A stretch of DNA of 64,000 bases from Bradyrhizobium prioriisuperbiae (lineage in GTDB: Bacteria; Pseudomonadota; Alphaproteobacteria; Rhizobiales; Xanthobacteraceae): assembly GCF_032397745.1 (NCBI RefSeq), contig NZ_CP135921.1, positions 4,080,501-4,144,500 of the forward strand, in the 5' to 3' direction. The notes under the pieces are model-generated. The model had not been told where the DNA came from, made no database searches, and saw only the letters and a list, made by a program, of their open reading frames with translations. The position numbers and the translations under genes were made by a program. Shown here one piece after another: positions 17,969-26,137 of this stretch. The first letter of the stretch is position 1. Every line of letters begins with the position of its first letter.

Positions 17969-18763
17969 ATGCCGGAACCAACCGCGCCGGAAAGCGCGCC
18001 ACTCCTCGAGATCGACGGCGCGCGCGCCACCATCCGGCTCAACCGGCCGAAATACCTGAACCGGCTGCAGGCGGATGACCTCGGCGCGCTGCTCGCTTTG
18101 TTCGCGCAGATCGAGGCCGATCCATCGATCCGGGTCCTGGTGCTGACCGGCACAGGGCGTGCCTTCAGCGCCGGTTATGACCTGGGGTCGGTGGCCGAGC
18201 GCGCGACCAGTGCCGAGCCGCAGCAATCCGCAGGCTCCGCGTTCGAGGTCGTGGTCAATCGGCTGGAGGATCTGCCGATCCCGACCATCTGTCGCTTGAA
18301 CGGTGGCGTTTATGGCGGGTCGACCGATCTGGCGCTGGCCTGCGATTTTCGTATCGGGATCGACACCTGCGAGATGTTCATGCCGGCGGCGCGGCTCGGG
18401 CTGCATTATTACAACGGCGGCATCAAACGTTATGTCGCGCGGCTCGGCGCCAACGCCGCCAAGAAACTGTTTCTGACCGCGCAAAAGATCGACGCCGCGG
18501 AAATGCTGCGGATCGGTTATCTCACCGCCGTGACGCCGCTCGAGCGGCTCGACCACGAAGTCAATGCGCTGGCGAACGTGCTGGCCGGCAACGCGCCGGT
18601 GGCGATGGCCGGGATGAAGCGCGCCATCAATGAATTCGCCCGCGGCGAACTCGATGAGGAGGCCGCTGATCGCCGCCACCGCGACAGCATGCGCGGCGCC
18701 GAGATCAAGGAAGGTATTGCCGCCTTCAGCGAAAAGCGCACGCCGCGGTTCGGCGGGCGCTAG
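17969..18763 (+). CDS. Enoyl-CoA hydratase/isomerase family protein
   Basis: 264 residues from ATG 17969; an upstream TTG at 17915 is open but has no support. Crotonase fold: IRVLVLTGTGRAFSAGYDLGSV holds the first oxyanion-hole amide, and CRLNGGVYGGSTDLALACDFRIG the second. EMFMPAARLGLHYYNGG follows at the position that carries the catalytic Glu in true hydratases. Here that stretch reads AARLGLHY, so activity as a hydratase is uncertain and isomerase, hydrolase or decarboxylase chemistry is possible. It is transcribed divergently from the frame-disrupted gene. Confidence 0.85.
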   Translation: MPEPTAPESAPLLEIDGARATIRLNRPKYLNRLQADDLGALLALFAQIEADPSIRVLVLTGTGRAFSAGYDLGSVAERATSAEPQQSAGSAFEVVVNRLEDLPIPTICRLNGGVYGGSTDLALACDFRIGIDTCEMFMPAARLGLHYYNGGIKRYVARLGANAAKKLFLTAQKIDAAEMLRIGYLTAVTPLERLDHEVNALANVLAGNAPVAMAGMKRAINEFARGELDEEAADRRHRDSMRGAEIKEGIAAFSEKRTPRFGGR

Positions 18764-18778
18764 TATTCGGTCGGCGGC

Positions 18779-19561
18779 TCAGAATATTTTCGGCAGCAGC
18801 ATCGCGACGCGGGCGCGATACTGCCGATACTGGTCGCCAAAGATCGCGACGAGATCGCGTTCCTCCAGTGCGATGCCGATGAAGATGTAAGCCGTGGTGG
18901 CGGCGGCGAACAGCAGGTGCCCGAAGGTCATTACCGGCGCGGCCCAGAACGCGATCAGGAAGCCGAGATAGATCGGATGCCGGACCACGCGATAGAGGCC
19001 GGGTGTCTTGAAATCGATGTCGGGGATGACGCGGCCGAGCGCATGCAGCGTCACTTGTTTCAGCCCGAACAGCTCGAAGTGACTGATCAGGAAGGTGCTG
19101 TAGAGCACGATCAGCCAGCCAAATGCGGCAACTGAATAGACAGCCGCGGCGGCCTTGGCGTTGTCGATCCGCCAAACCGTCTCCGGCAGCGGTTGCCAGA
19201 AGCTGAACAGCAGGATCAGCGCCAGGCTGGAGAAGAGCACATAAGTGCTGCGCTCGATCACCGGCGACACCACCTTGGTCAGAACATGCTTGAAGCCACG
19301 CCGCGCCATGCCGCTGTGCTGGATCGCGAAGATGGCGAGCAGCACCAAATTGACGACGAGGGCATGCATCGGCGGTGGTGCCGTATCCCTGACCGTATCG
19401 ACGGTCTTCGGCACGGCGAAACCGCTGACAAAGCCGATTGCACAAAGAAACGTGACGAGGAAGATCACATACGCGACGGCGCCATAGGCGAGGCCGAGAA
19501 GTCGGCCAGCCGTGCTCGACGAGGCGGGCGCAGATGATTGGGAATTTGTCGTAAGGGTCAT
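18779..19561 (-). CDS. mddA: MddA-like methanethiol S-methyltransferase (NnrU/isoprenylcysteine methyltransferase-type membrane protein)
   Basis: 260 residues from ATG 19561, with about five or six membrane helices. HSGMARRGFKHVLTKVVSPVIERSTYVLFSSLALILL and FKTPGLYRVVRHPIYLGFLIAFWAAPVMTFGHLLFAAATTAYIFIGIALEERDL match the layout of MddA, which methylates methanethiol to dimethyl sulfide with S-adenosylmethionine in the inner membrane. The RHPIYLG and EERDL motifs are the shared catalytic signature of this membrane methyltransferase superfamily, so a related substrate is possible. It ends 15 bases from the convergent enoyl-CoA hydratase stop and has a 330-base upstream region. Confidence 0.72.
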   Translation of the reverse strand: MTLTTNSQSSAPASSSTAGRLLGLAYGAVAYVIFLVTFLCAIGFVSGFAVPKTVDTVRDTAPPPMHALVVNLVLLAIFAIQHSGMARRGFKHVLTKVVSPVIERSTYVLFSSLALILLFSFWQPLPETVWRIDNAKAAAAVYSVAAFGWLIVLYSTFLISHFELFGLKQVTLHALGRVIPDIDFKTPGLYRVVRHPIYLGFLIAFWAAPVMTFGHLLFAAATTAYIFIGIALEERDLVAIFGDQYRQYRARVAMLLPKIF

Positions 19562-19892
19562 AGCAAAACCTTGGTGTTGAATTGGCGCGTGGTCAGGATG
19601 TTCCTCCGCCGATCGGCGGATGGGTCGAAACGATGTGAAACCGAGTTCATCACATGCGTCATCGTTGCGTTTGTTCGGTCGCAGATCGGACGGCGCGCGT
19701 TCAATCCCGCGGTCGATATGCCGAGCCGAGGTCGTGGGATTTGGTGTGGAAACGACAGGCGAGGCGCGCGCTGCGTAAAGGCGGCAAGCCGCCGCAGCGA
19801 CAGCCCACCGAACGGAGGAGACATCGATTGCCTGATCGGATTTTAGGACTAACATGGAGCGACGACGTCGGCCCGGAACCCGGTGAGGTCCC
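19562..19892. other. 331-base intergenic region between mddA-like and cyclic-nucleotide-binding genes
   Basis: This is the divergent promoter region of the two flanking genes. A short dyad TCCGCCGATCGGCGGA is at 19605-19620. Near the right end GGAGGAG (19814-19820) precedes TTG 19828, which opens a 22-codon frame whose stop (TGA 19894-19896) overlaps the next ATG. No strong promoter, terminator or RNA fold was recognised. Confidence 0.4.
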
Positions 19893-20261
19893 ATGACGAT
19901 CGAACGATGCATCGACGATTACGGCGTCTCGGAGGTGATCTTCGAGGAGGGCTCGACCGGACGCGACCTCTATGTCGTGCTGGATGGCAAGGTCGATATC
20001 GTGAGGGGCTCGGGTGCCGCGAGAGCGCTGGTCATCAGCCTCGGCAAGGGTGAGTTTTTCGGCGAAATGGCCGTGATCGACGGCTCGGCGCGTTCGGCCA
20101 CCGCGATTGCCGCCGCACCCGGCACGCGGGTGATGCGGATCAATCACGCACGGTTCGTTTATCTGGTCAGCCAGCAACCGGCGTTCGCCTTGATGGTGAT
20201 GGATGCGCTGAGCAAGCGGCTGCGCGCCTCGAACGCAGCCAACTTCAAGGTGGCGCCATGA
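19893..20261 (+). CDS. Cyclic nucleotide-binding domain protein (Crp-type sensor domain only)
   Basis: 122 residues that consist of a single cNMP-binding beta-roll: EVIFEEGSTGRDLYVVLDGKVDIVRGSG, then the phosphate-binding cassette region GEFFGEMAVIDGSARSATAIAAAPGTRVMRI, and a C-terminal helix LVSQQPAFALMVMDALSKRLRASN. There is no helix-turn-helix, so it is not a transcription factor of Crp type. FFGEMAVIDGSARSAT keeps the Glu and Arg that contact the cyclic phosphate, so nucleotide binding is plausible. It overlaps the MBL gene by 4 bases (ATGA), and the two are probably translated together. Confidence 0.88.
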   Translation: MTIERCIDDYGVSEVIFEEGSTGRDLYVVLDGKVDIVRGSGAARALVISLGKGEFFGEMAVIDGSARSATAIAAAPGTRVMRINHARFVYLVSQQPAFALMVMDALSKRLRASNAANFKVAP

Positions 20262-21070
20262 GCGACCGCGAGCGGACCAGCTTTCCGGTGCTGCGCAGCG
20301 ACGACGTCTGTTCGCTGATCCAGGCCGCCGAGGATGTTTATCAGATCCGCTTCAAGAACCGCGCGGCCAATGCCTATCTGGTGCGCGGCAGCCGGCGCAC
20401 CATCCTGATCGATGTCGGGCTGTCCTCGAATCTCGCGCACCTGGAGGCTTCGCTCGCGTTTGTCGGATGCGGGCTCGACGACATCGACATGCTGGTGCTG
20501 AGCCACGAGCACCTCGATCATATCGGCGCTGCGTTTCATTTCCATGGGCGAACCATCATCGCGGCGCATCGCCTCGCCGCAAACAAGATCATGCTGCGCG
20601 ACGATTTCTCGATGCTGCGCAAGATGTTCAATGAGCCGAACGTACCGATCGACATCGATCTCTGGCTGGAGGAAGGCAACCTGATCGATCTCGGCAATTT
20701 CCGGCTCACGGTGATGTACACGCCGGGGCATACCTCGGCCTGCATCAGCCTGTTCGATCCGGACAAGGGACTGCTGTTCGCTTCCGATACGCTGATGCCG
20801 GGTGGCGTGATGGGAGGTATTTTCGGATCCGGCTGCATCAGCGATTACATCCAGTCGCTGGAGCGCCTGAAGGGATTGAATGCGAAGATCTTGCTGTCCG
20901 GCCATGGCCGGCTGTCCGATGCGCCGCAGGACGACGTGCGGATCGCCTTGCAGCGTTCCCATGCGCTGTTGTCGGATACCGCGCAACTGTTCGATGCGCT
21001 GGACGCCCGCGCCAATTTCGAGCCGATCATGCAGTCGGTGCGCGACCTCAACAAGCTGGATGACGGTTGA
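20258..21070 (+). CDS. Metallo-beta-lactamase-fold hydrolase
   Basis: 270 residues. The zinc-binding motif SHEHLDHIG (His83, His85, Asp87, His88) is intact; further ligands are His in YTPGHTSACISLFD, Asp in LLFASDTLMPGG, and His in LSGHGRLSD. An N-terminal segment of about 40 residues precedes the fold. The substrate is unknown; relatives include glyoxalase II, lactonases and flavoprotein-type proteins. It overlaps the cyclic-nucleotide-binding gene and converges on the PP2C/kinase gene, so a linked signalling role is possible but not shown. Confidence 0.9.
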   Translation: MSDRERTSFPVLRSDDVCSLIQAAEDVYQIRFKNRAANAYLVRGSRRTILIDVGLSSNLAHLEASLAFVGCGLDDIDMLVLSHEHLDHIGAAFHFHGRTIIAAHRLAANKIMLRDDFSMLRKMFNEPNVPIDIDLWLEEGNLIDLGNFRLTVMYTPGHTSACISLFDPDKGLLFASDTLMPGGVMGGIFGSGCISDYIQSLERLKGLNAKILLSGHGRLSDAPQDDVRIALQRSHALLSDTAQLFDALDARANFEPIMQSVRDLNKLDDG

Positions 21071-21115
21071 GCCGCCGCGCCATCACGCGAGACAGAAGAT
21101 GTTTCCCGCCTGAGA

Positions 21116-22915
21116 CTATCGATTCGATGAACTGGACGAACGCAGCTCCGGTGCTGTCCTGGGCGGATTTTTCCGGACCGCGGTCGCGGCCAACGAGACC
21201 GCCAGCGCGATCGCGAGCAATGCCGAGGTGACTTTCCAGAACAGCAGCGGGTTGCGCTGGTACAGCGGCTTGCGCGCGACATTGATCGGCGAGGCGCGGT
21301 CGGCGCCGTTCTCCAGTTCGAAGATGAACTCCAGAACATCTTCATATCGTTCCCGGGGATCGAGCGAGATGGCGCGATCGATGGTCTTGCCGAGCCAGGC
21401 CGGCAGGTCCGGGCGCGCGCTGGACAGCGGCGCGGCGGCGCGGAATTTCGGATGCGTGAAGGGTTCGATCTCGCCATAGGGAAAGCGGCCGGTGAACAGC
21501 CGATAGATCGTGACGCCCAGCGCGAACTGGTCGGTCGCCTCATTGGCTTGCTGGCCCTCGAACAGTTCGGGCGCCATGAAGCTTGGCGTTCCCGGTTCCG
21601 ACACCGTTCCGGTGTCCTGTGTCGCCTTCTGGCGGGCGACGCCGAAATCGATGATCTTGACACCGGCGCCCTGTCCGGGAGTCGGCTCAAGCAGGATGAC
21701 GTTCTCCGGCTTGATGTCGCGGTGGATGACGTCGGCCCGGTGCAGGGCCACGACGCCTCTCGCGAGCTTCAGCGCGATGGCGAGGCCGGCCGACAGCGAC
21801 AGCATCGGCTTGCGCTTGAGGCGCTGGTCGAGCCTCTCGCCCTCGTAGAACGGCATCACGAGGTATAGTCGCGTCTGCCGGTCGGCCTTCAGTTGCAGGA
21901 CTTCGCCGACATAGGGGCTGCGAACCCGCGACGCGATCCACATTTCGCGCAGAAATGCGTCGCGCATCGGCCGGTCCGCGCCCTCCAGCGGCTTCGGAAA
22001 CTTCATCACCACCTGTCGTCCGTCGACCGTGTCGGTGGCGCGGAACACCCGGACATAGCGGCTGTCGCTCAGCACGCCGTCGATGCGAAAATCATCGACT
22101 GTCGCGCCGGGTTTGGGAAGCGAATGAATGGCTTTGCCGACAATGGCCCGCTCGATGTCGGAATATTCTGATGGCGCGAGCTCGATGACGTCGATGACCA
22201 GCGCGGATGCGTTGTCACCGACGCGCGCCGCAATCGAGCGGCCGACGATTTCCGTGGCGGTGTCCTCCGGCGAGGCCCTGCGGTTGAGGATCTCGCGCAA
22301 CGCCGCGTCGCTGACGCCGCCATGCACGCCGTCGGTGCAGAGCAGATAGCGATCGTGCTGTTCGCTCGGCAGATTGATGTAGTCGATGCGCAGTTCGTCA
22401 TCGGCGCCGACGGCGCGCTTGAGCACATGAAGCTCTCCCGGCCCCGCGACATGGTCGATCGTCAGTTGCTGCAACTGGTCGCCGCGCAACCGGTAGAGCC
22501 GGCTGTCGCCGACATGGACCACGTGAATCTGCCGGCCCCTGCAGATCAGGGCGGTCAGGGTCGATGCCATCCCCTGCAGTGCCGGGTCGCGGCGGCCGAT
22601 GGAATGGATCCATCGATTGACCGATTCCAGGCTGCGGATTGATGATTCTTTGGGCAGAACATGCTGGGCTTGGCCGAGGTAACCCTCGATGAATCCCCGC
22701 ACCGCGGTCTCGGCGGCGATCCGGCCGCCCCGCGTTCCACCCACCCCGTCGGCGATCACCGCAACCACCCCGAAGCCGGACCCTCGGCCATCGGCGATGC
22801 CGACATAGTCTTCATTATCAGGCCGATCGCCACGCTCGCTGCTGAAGCCGGATCGAACCACCACCTGGACGGTTCGCGTGACGGCCACTGGCGCCCGATC
22901 GGTCTTGTCGGTCAA
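21116..22915 (-). CDS. Bifunctional PP2C-type phosphatase / Ser-Thr protein kinase, membrane-anchored
   Basis: 599 residues with two enzyme domains. Residues 15-250 are a PP2C phosphatase with the metal-binding Asp of RPDNEDY (Asp36), ADGVGGTRGG (Asp56), TDGVHGG (Asp195) and GDNAS (Asp234). Residues 280-540 are a Hanks-type kinase: Lys305 in VVMKFPKP, alpha-C Glu324, HRDIKPEN (398-405), DFG (423-425) and APE (448-450), all intact. One membrane helix (about 559-580) is close to the C-terminus, leaving both enzymes in the cytoplasm. The gene is divergent from a NarK-type nitrate transporter; in many proteobacteria such fusions sit in nitrate-assimilation loci, which suggests control of nitrate use. 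Confidence 0.93.
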   Translation of the reverse strand: MTDKTDRAPVAVTRTVQVVVRSGFSSERGDRPDNEDYVGIADGRGSGFGVVAVIADGVGGTRGGRIAAETAVRGFIEGYLGQAQHVLPKESSIRSLESVNRWIHSIGRRDPALQGMASTLTALICRGRQIHVVHVGDSRLYRLRGDQLQQLTIDHVAGPGELHVLKRAVGADDELRIDYINLPSEQHDRYLLCTDGVHGGVSDAALREILNRRASPEDTATEIVGRSIAARVGDNASALVIDVIELAPSEYSDIERAIVGKAIHSLPKPGATVDDFRIDGVLSDSRYVRVFRATDTVDGRQVVMKFPKPLEGADRPMRDAFLREMWIASRVRSPYVGEVLQLKADRQTRLYLVMPFYEGERLDQRLKRKPMLSLSAGLAIALKLARGVVALHRADVIHRDIKPENVILLEPTPGQGAGVKIIDFGVARQKATQDTGTVSEPGTPSFMAPELFEGQQANEATDQFALGVTIYRLFTGRFPYGEIEPFTHPKFRAAAPLSSARPDLPAWLGKTIDRAISLDPRERYEDVLEFIFELENGADRASPINVARKPLYQRNPLLFWKVTSALLAIALAVSLAATAVRKNPPRTAPELRSSSSSNR

Positions 22916-22951
22916 AATACGCGGTCCTTGTGCGAGAATTTACATGGCCAG

Positions 22952-22982
22952 ACCTGCATAATCAGGTTGCACAAATAGTGCC
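22952..22982. promoter_or_regulatory. Dyads in the divergent kinase / nitrate-transporter promoter region
   Basis: ACCTG-N6-CAGGT (22952-22967) is a perfect dyad around CATAAT, and TTGCACAAATAGTGCC (22968-22983) contains GCAC-N5-GTGC. Both lie between the kinase start (22915) and the transporter start (23075). The second resembles an NtrC half-site pair but with spacing 5 rather than 7, so its identity is uncertain. Confidence 0.3.
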
Positions 22983-23074
22983 CGCACATGGGCCACTCTT
23001 TGTGCAGGGATGCTGGCCTGCCAGCGCCTACAATCATAGCAACAGGAACTCAAATTGGGCAACGCGAGCTCTGC

Positions 23075-24289
23075 ATGATCGACAAGGACTTCTTCAAGGC
23101 CGGACATGCTCCGACGCTGATCTCCGCCTTCTTCTATTTCGACATGAGCTTCATGGTGTGGGTCATGCTCGGCCCGCTCGGCGTGCTGATTGCCAACGAT
23201 CTGCACTTCGATGCCGGGCAGAAGGGCCTGATGGTCGCCATTCCGCTGCTGTCGGGTGCGCTGCTGCGCGTCGTGAACGGCGTTCTGGTCGATCGGATCG
23301 GACCGAAGACCACAGGCCTGATCGGCCAGGTCATCGTCATTCTCGGCCTGGTCTCGGCCTGGCATCTTGGCGTCCATTCCTTCGGCCAGGTCCTCGCGCT
23401 CGGCGTGGTGCTGGGCGTGGCGGGGTCGTCGTTCGCGGTCGCGCTGCCGCTGGCGTCGCGATGGTATCCGCCGCAGTATCAGGGGATCGCGCTGGGAATT
23501 GCGGGCGCCGGCAATTCCGGAACGGTGTTTGCCGCTCTGTTCGCGCCGGGTCTCGCGATCGCTTATGGCTGGGTCAATGTGCTGGGACTGGCGGCGATCC
23601 CGCTCGCCATCGCCTTGCTGGTCTATATCGTATTTGCGAAGGACGCACCGAACCCGCCGAAGGCAAAGGGCCTGATCGAATACCTTTCGGTGTTGCGCAT
23701 CGGCGATGCCTGGTGGTTCATGTTTTTCTATGCGGTCACCTTCGGCGGCTTCAGCGGCCTCGCATCGTCGCTGACCATCTATTTCAATTCCGACTACGGG
23801 CTCAGCCCCGTGGTCGCGGGCTATTTCACCGCGGCGGCCGTGTTCGCGGGCTCGCTGGTGCGTCCCGTCGGCGGCGCGCTGGCGGACCGCATCGGCGGGA
23901 TTCGCGCGCTCACCATCATGTATGTCGTCGCGGCGGCGGCGCTGGCGATGGCGAGTTTTCACATGCCGCAGGCCTGGATGGCGCTTGCGCTGTTTGTCGG
24001 CGGCATGCTGGCGCTCGGCATGGGCAACGGCGCCGTCTTCCAGCTGGTGCCCCAGCGCTTCCGCAACGAGATCGGGGTCATGACCGGTCTTGTCGGGATG
24101 ACCGGCGGCATCGGCGGATTCTATCTCGCATCGAGCCTCGGCTATTCCAAACAGCTGACCGGCTCCTATCAGTTCGGCCTCTTGATCTTCGCGGTTCTCG
24201 CCGTCGTTGCCGTGGTCGGATTGACGGTGATCAAGAAGCGCTGGCGTACGACCTGGGGCGCCGTCGGCGTCAGCATGGCCAAAATCTGA
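23075..24289 (+). CDS. Nitrate/nitrite transporter, NarK (NNP) family of MFS
   Basis: 404 residues from ATG 23075 with 12 predicted helices. Two signatures of the nitrate/nitrite porter family are present: GIAGAGNSGTVFAALFAPGLA in helix 5 and MGNGAVFQLVPQRFRNEIGVMTG in helix 11, together with Arg residues in helices 2 and 8 (RVVNGVLVDRIGPK; VRPVGGALADRIGG) that bind the anion in NarK. The start MIDKDFFKAGHAPTLISAFFYFDMSFMVWV matches proteobacterial NasA/NarK1. It imports nitrate, and the divergent kinase/phosphatase is its usual partner. No nitrate or nitrite reductase gene is in the window. Confidence 0.92.
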   Translation: MIDKDFFKAGHAPTLISAFFYFDMSFMVWVMLGPLGVLIANDLHFDAGQKGLMVAIPLLSGALLRVVNGVLVDRIGPKTTGLIGQVIVILGLVSAWHLGVHSFGQVLALGVVLGVAGSSFAVALPLASRWYPPQYQGIALGIAGAGNSGTVFAALFAPGLAIAYGWVNVLGLAAIPLAIALLVYIVFAKDAPNPPKAKGLIEYLSVLRIGDAWWFMFFYAVTFGGFSGLASSLTIYFNSDYGLSPVVAGYFTAAAVFAGSLVRPVGGALADRIGGIRALTIMYVVAAAALAMASFHMPQAWMALALFVGGMLALGMGNGAVFQLVPQRFRNEIGVMTGLVGMTGGIGGFYLASSLGYSKQLTGSYQFGLLIFAVLAVVAVVGLTVIKKRWRTTWGAVGVSMAKI

Positions 24290-24352
24290 GATCGGGATCT
24301 GAAACCAGGATCTGAAGGCCGCCGACTGGACTTTGGATCGCGGCTGATGGCG

Positions 24353-25960
24353 TTACGAGCGCACGAACAGCCTGCGATGATCCCTTAGGATCGCGCGCGC
24401 GGCGTTGTGGCCGGGCGCACCGGTGACACCGCCGCCGGGATGCGCGCCGGCGCCACAATGATAGAGACCCTTGAGTGGTCCCCGATAGTCGGCATGGCCG
24501 AGCATGGGGCGCGCCGAGAACAGCTGGTTGAGTGTCAGCGCGCCGTGGAAGATGTCGCCGCCGAGCAGACCGAACTCGCGCTCGAGATCGAGCGGCGTCA
24601 GCACCTGGCGTTCAATGACGCTGCGGGCAAACCCGGGCGCATGGCGGTCGACGGTCGCGATCATCAGGTCGGCGACCGTGTCCCGATGCTCGTCCCATGA
24701 CGTGCCGTCGGGCAGTTGCGGGGCCACATGCTGGCAGAACAGGCTCGCGACATGGGCGCCCTTCGGTGCCAGCGTGTCGTCGAGGGTGGAGGGGATCAGC
24801 ATTTCCACCACCGGTTCGCGGCTCCAGCCGTGCTGGCGTGCATCGAGCCACGCCCGATCCATATAGCCGAGGCTTGGCGCGATGATGATCCCGGCGGTGA
24901 GGTGATCGCCCGTGCCCGGCAGCGCCTTGAACGACGGCAGCGCCGAGAGTGCGACGTTCATCCGGAACGTGCCGGAGCCGTTGCGCCATACCCCGATACG
25001 ATTGAGAAATGCGGGCGACAGCGCGTCGGCAGGGACAAGGCGGGTATAGAGCAGTTTGGGATTGACGTTGGCGGCCACATACGTCGCGCGGATGGTCTCG
25101 CCATTGTCGAGTGTGACGCCGACGGCGCGGTCGTTCTCGACGATGACCTCGCGCACGCCGGTGTCACACGCGATCTCGACACCGTGGGCGCGGGCGGCCG
25201 ACGCCATCGCCTGGGTGATCGCGCCCATGCCGCCGATGGCATGGCCCCACACACCCTTGCGCCCGTTCACCTCGCCGAAAGCATGATGCAGCATCACGTA
25301 GGCGGAGCCCGCGGCATAGGGGCTGGCGTAATTGCCGACGATGGCGTCGAAGCCGAACAGCGCCTTGACCAGGTCGTTGTCGAACCAGTCGTCGAGCATG
25401 TCGCCCGCGGAGCGGGTGAACAGGTCCAGCAGCACGCGCTTGTGCTCCAGGGTAAGCCCGCGCAGGATGTTGGCGGTGCCGAGCGCGTTGAGCGCCTCAC
25501 CGAACGCACCGATGCTGAGGCCTTCGACCAGGTTCGGCGGTGAGCGCAGCACGAATTGCCTGAGCACGTCGGCGATGGTTTCGAGTTCGCCGGTGAAGGC
25601 CGCGATCCGGGCGGCGTCATGCTCGCTGAGTTTCGCGACCGACTGATGGGTGCGCCCGTCGCCGGTCAGCAGGTAGCGGCCGTCGGGGGCGGGCAGGAAG
25701 TTCTGCGCACGGCGCTCGACGATGCGCAGGCCGTGATGATGCAGCCGCAGGTCGGTGATGACTTTGGGGTTCAAGAGGCTGACGGTGTAGGCGGCCACCG
25801 AGTTGCGAAAGCCGGGATGGAATTCCTCGGTCACGGCGGCGCCGCCCACCACCTTGCGCCGTTCCACCACCTTGACGCGCAGGCCAGCCATCGCGCAGTA
25901 GGCCGCACAGGTCAGGCCATTGTGGCCCGCGCCGATGATGACGACATCGTAATCCGACAT
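24353..25960 (-). CDS. FAD-dependent oxidoreductase (CrtI / PYROXD2-like)
   Basis: 535 residues from ATG 25960. The Rossmann motif DYDVVIIGAGHNGLTCAAYCAMAGLRVKVVERR is at the N-terminus. VGGAAVTEEFHPGFRNSVAAYTVSLLNPKVITDLRLHHHGL and the C-terminal LYHCGAGAHPGGGVTGAPGHNAARAIL are typical of phytoene-desaturase-like proteins of the NAD(P)/FAD oxidoreductase group, which includes PYROXD2. Carotenoid genes are absent nearby, so a carotenoid role is not indicated. In-frame TTG 25966 is an alternative start. The function stays open. Confidence 0.85.
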   Translation of the reverse strand: MSDYDVVIIGAGHNGLTCAAYCAMAGLRVKVVERRKVVGGAAVTEEFHPGFRNSVAAYTVSLLNPKVITDLRLHHHGLRIVERRAQNFLPAPDGRYLLTGDGRTHQSVAKLSEHDAARIAAFTGELETIADVLRQFVLRSPPNLVEGLSIGAFGEALNALGTANILRGLTLEHKRVLLDLFTRSAGDMLDDWFDNDLVKALFGFDAIVGNYASPYAAGSAYVMLHHAFGEVNGRKGVWGHAIGGMGAITQAMASAARAHGVEIACDTGVREVIVENDRAVGVTLDNGETIRATYVAANVNPKLLYTRLVPADALSPAFLNRIGVWRNGSGTFRMNVALSALPSFKALPGTGDHLTAGIIIAPSLGYMDRAWLDARQHGWSREPVVEMLIPSTLDDTLAPKGAHVASLFCQHVAPQLPDGTSWDEHRDTVADLMIATVDRHAPGFARSVIERQVLTPLDLEREFGLLGGDIFHGALTLNQLFSARPMLGHADYRGPLKGLYHCGAGAHPGGGVTGAPGHNAARAILRDHRRLFVRS

Positions 25961-26137
25961 GTTCAAGTCATAGTTCCCGCGTGGTCGGCAGGCGAGAGAT
26001 TTTTCACTTGGCGTGACGACAGATCAACCGCAGATCACGTGCCGGTCAGATCGCGGCCCGCCGTGTTGCCCTGCAAGATCGGCTGTGGTCCAATCCGCCG
26101 CCTCCGGTGCCCGCCGGATTGATTTGCCGGAGCCTTC

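Noticed and set aside
22968..22983. NtrC site in the narK promoter region
   Set aside because: GCAC and GTGC halves are five bases apart; known NtrC sites have a longer spacer, and no sigma54 promoter was found nearby.
22940..23962. Minus-strand open frame over narK
   Set aside because: Shadow; composed of Arg/His/Asp-rich low-quality sequence opposite a membrane protein.
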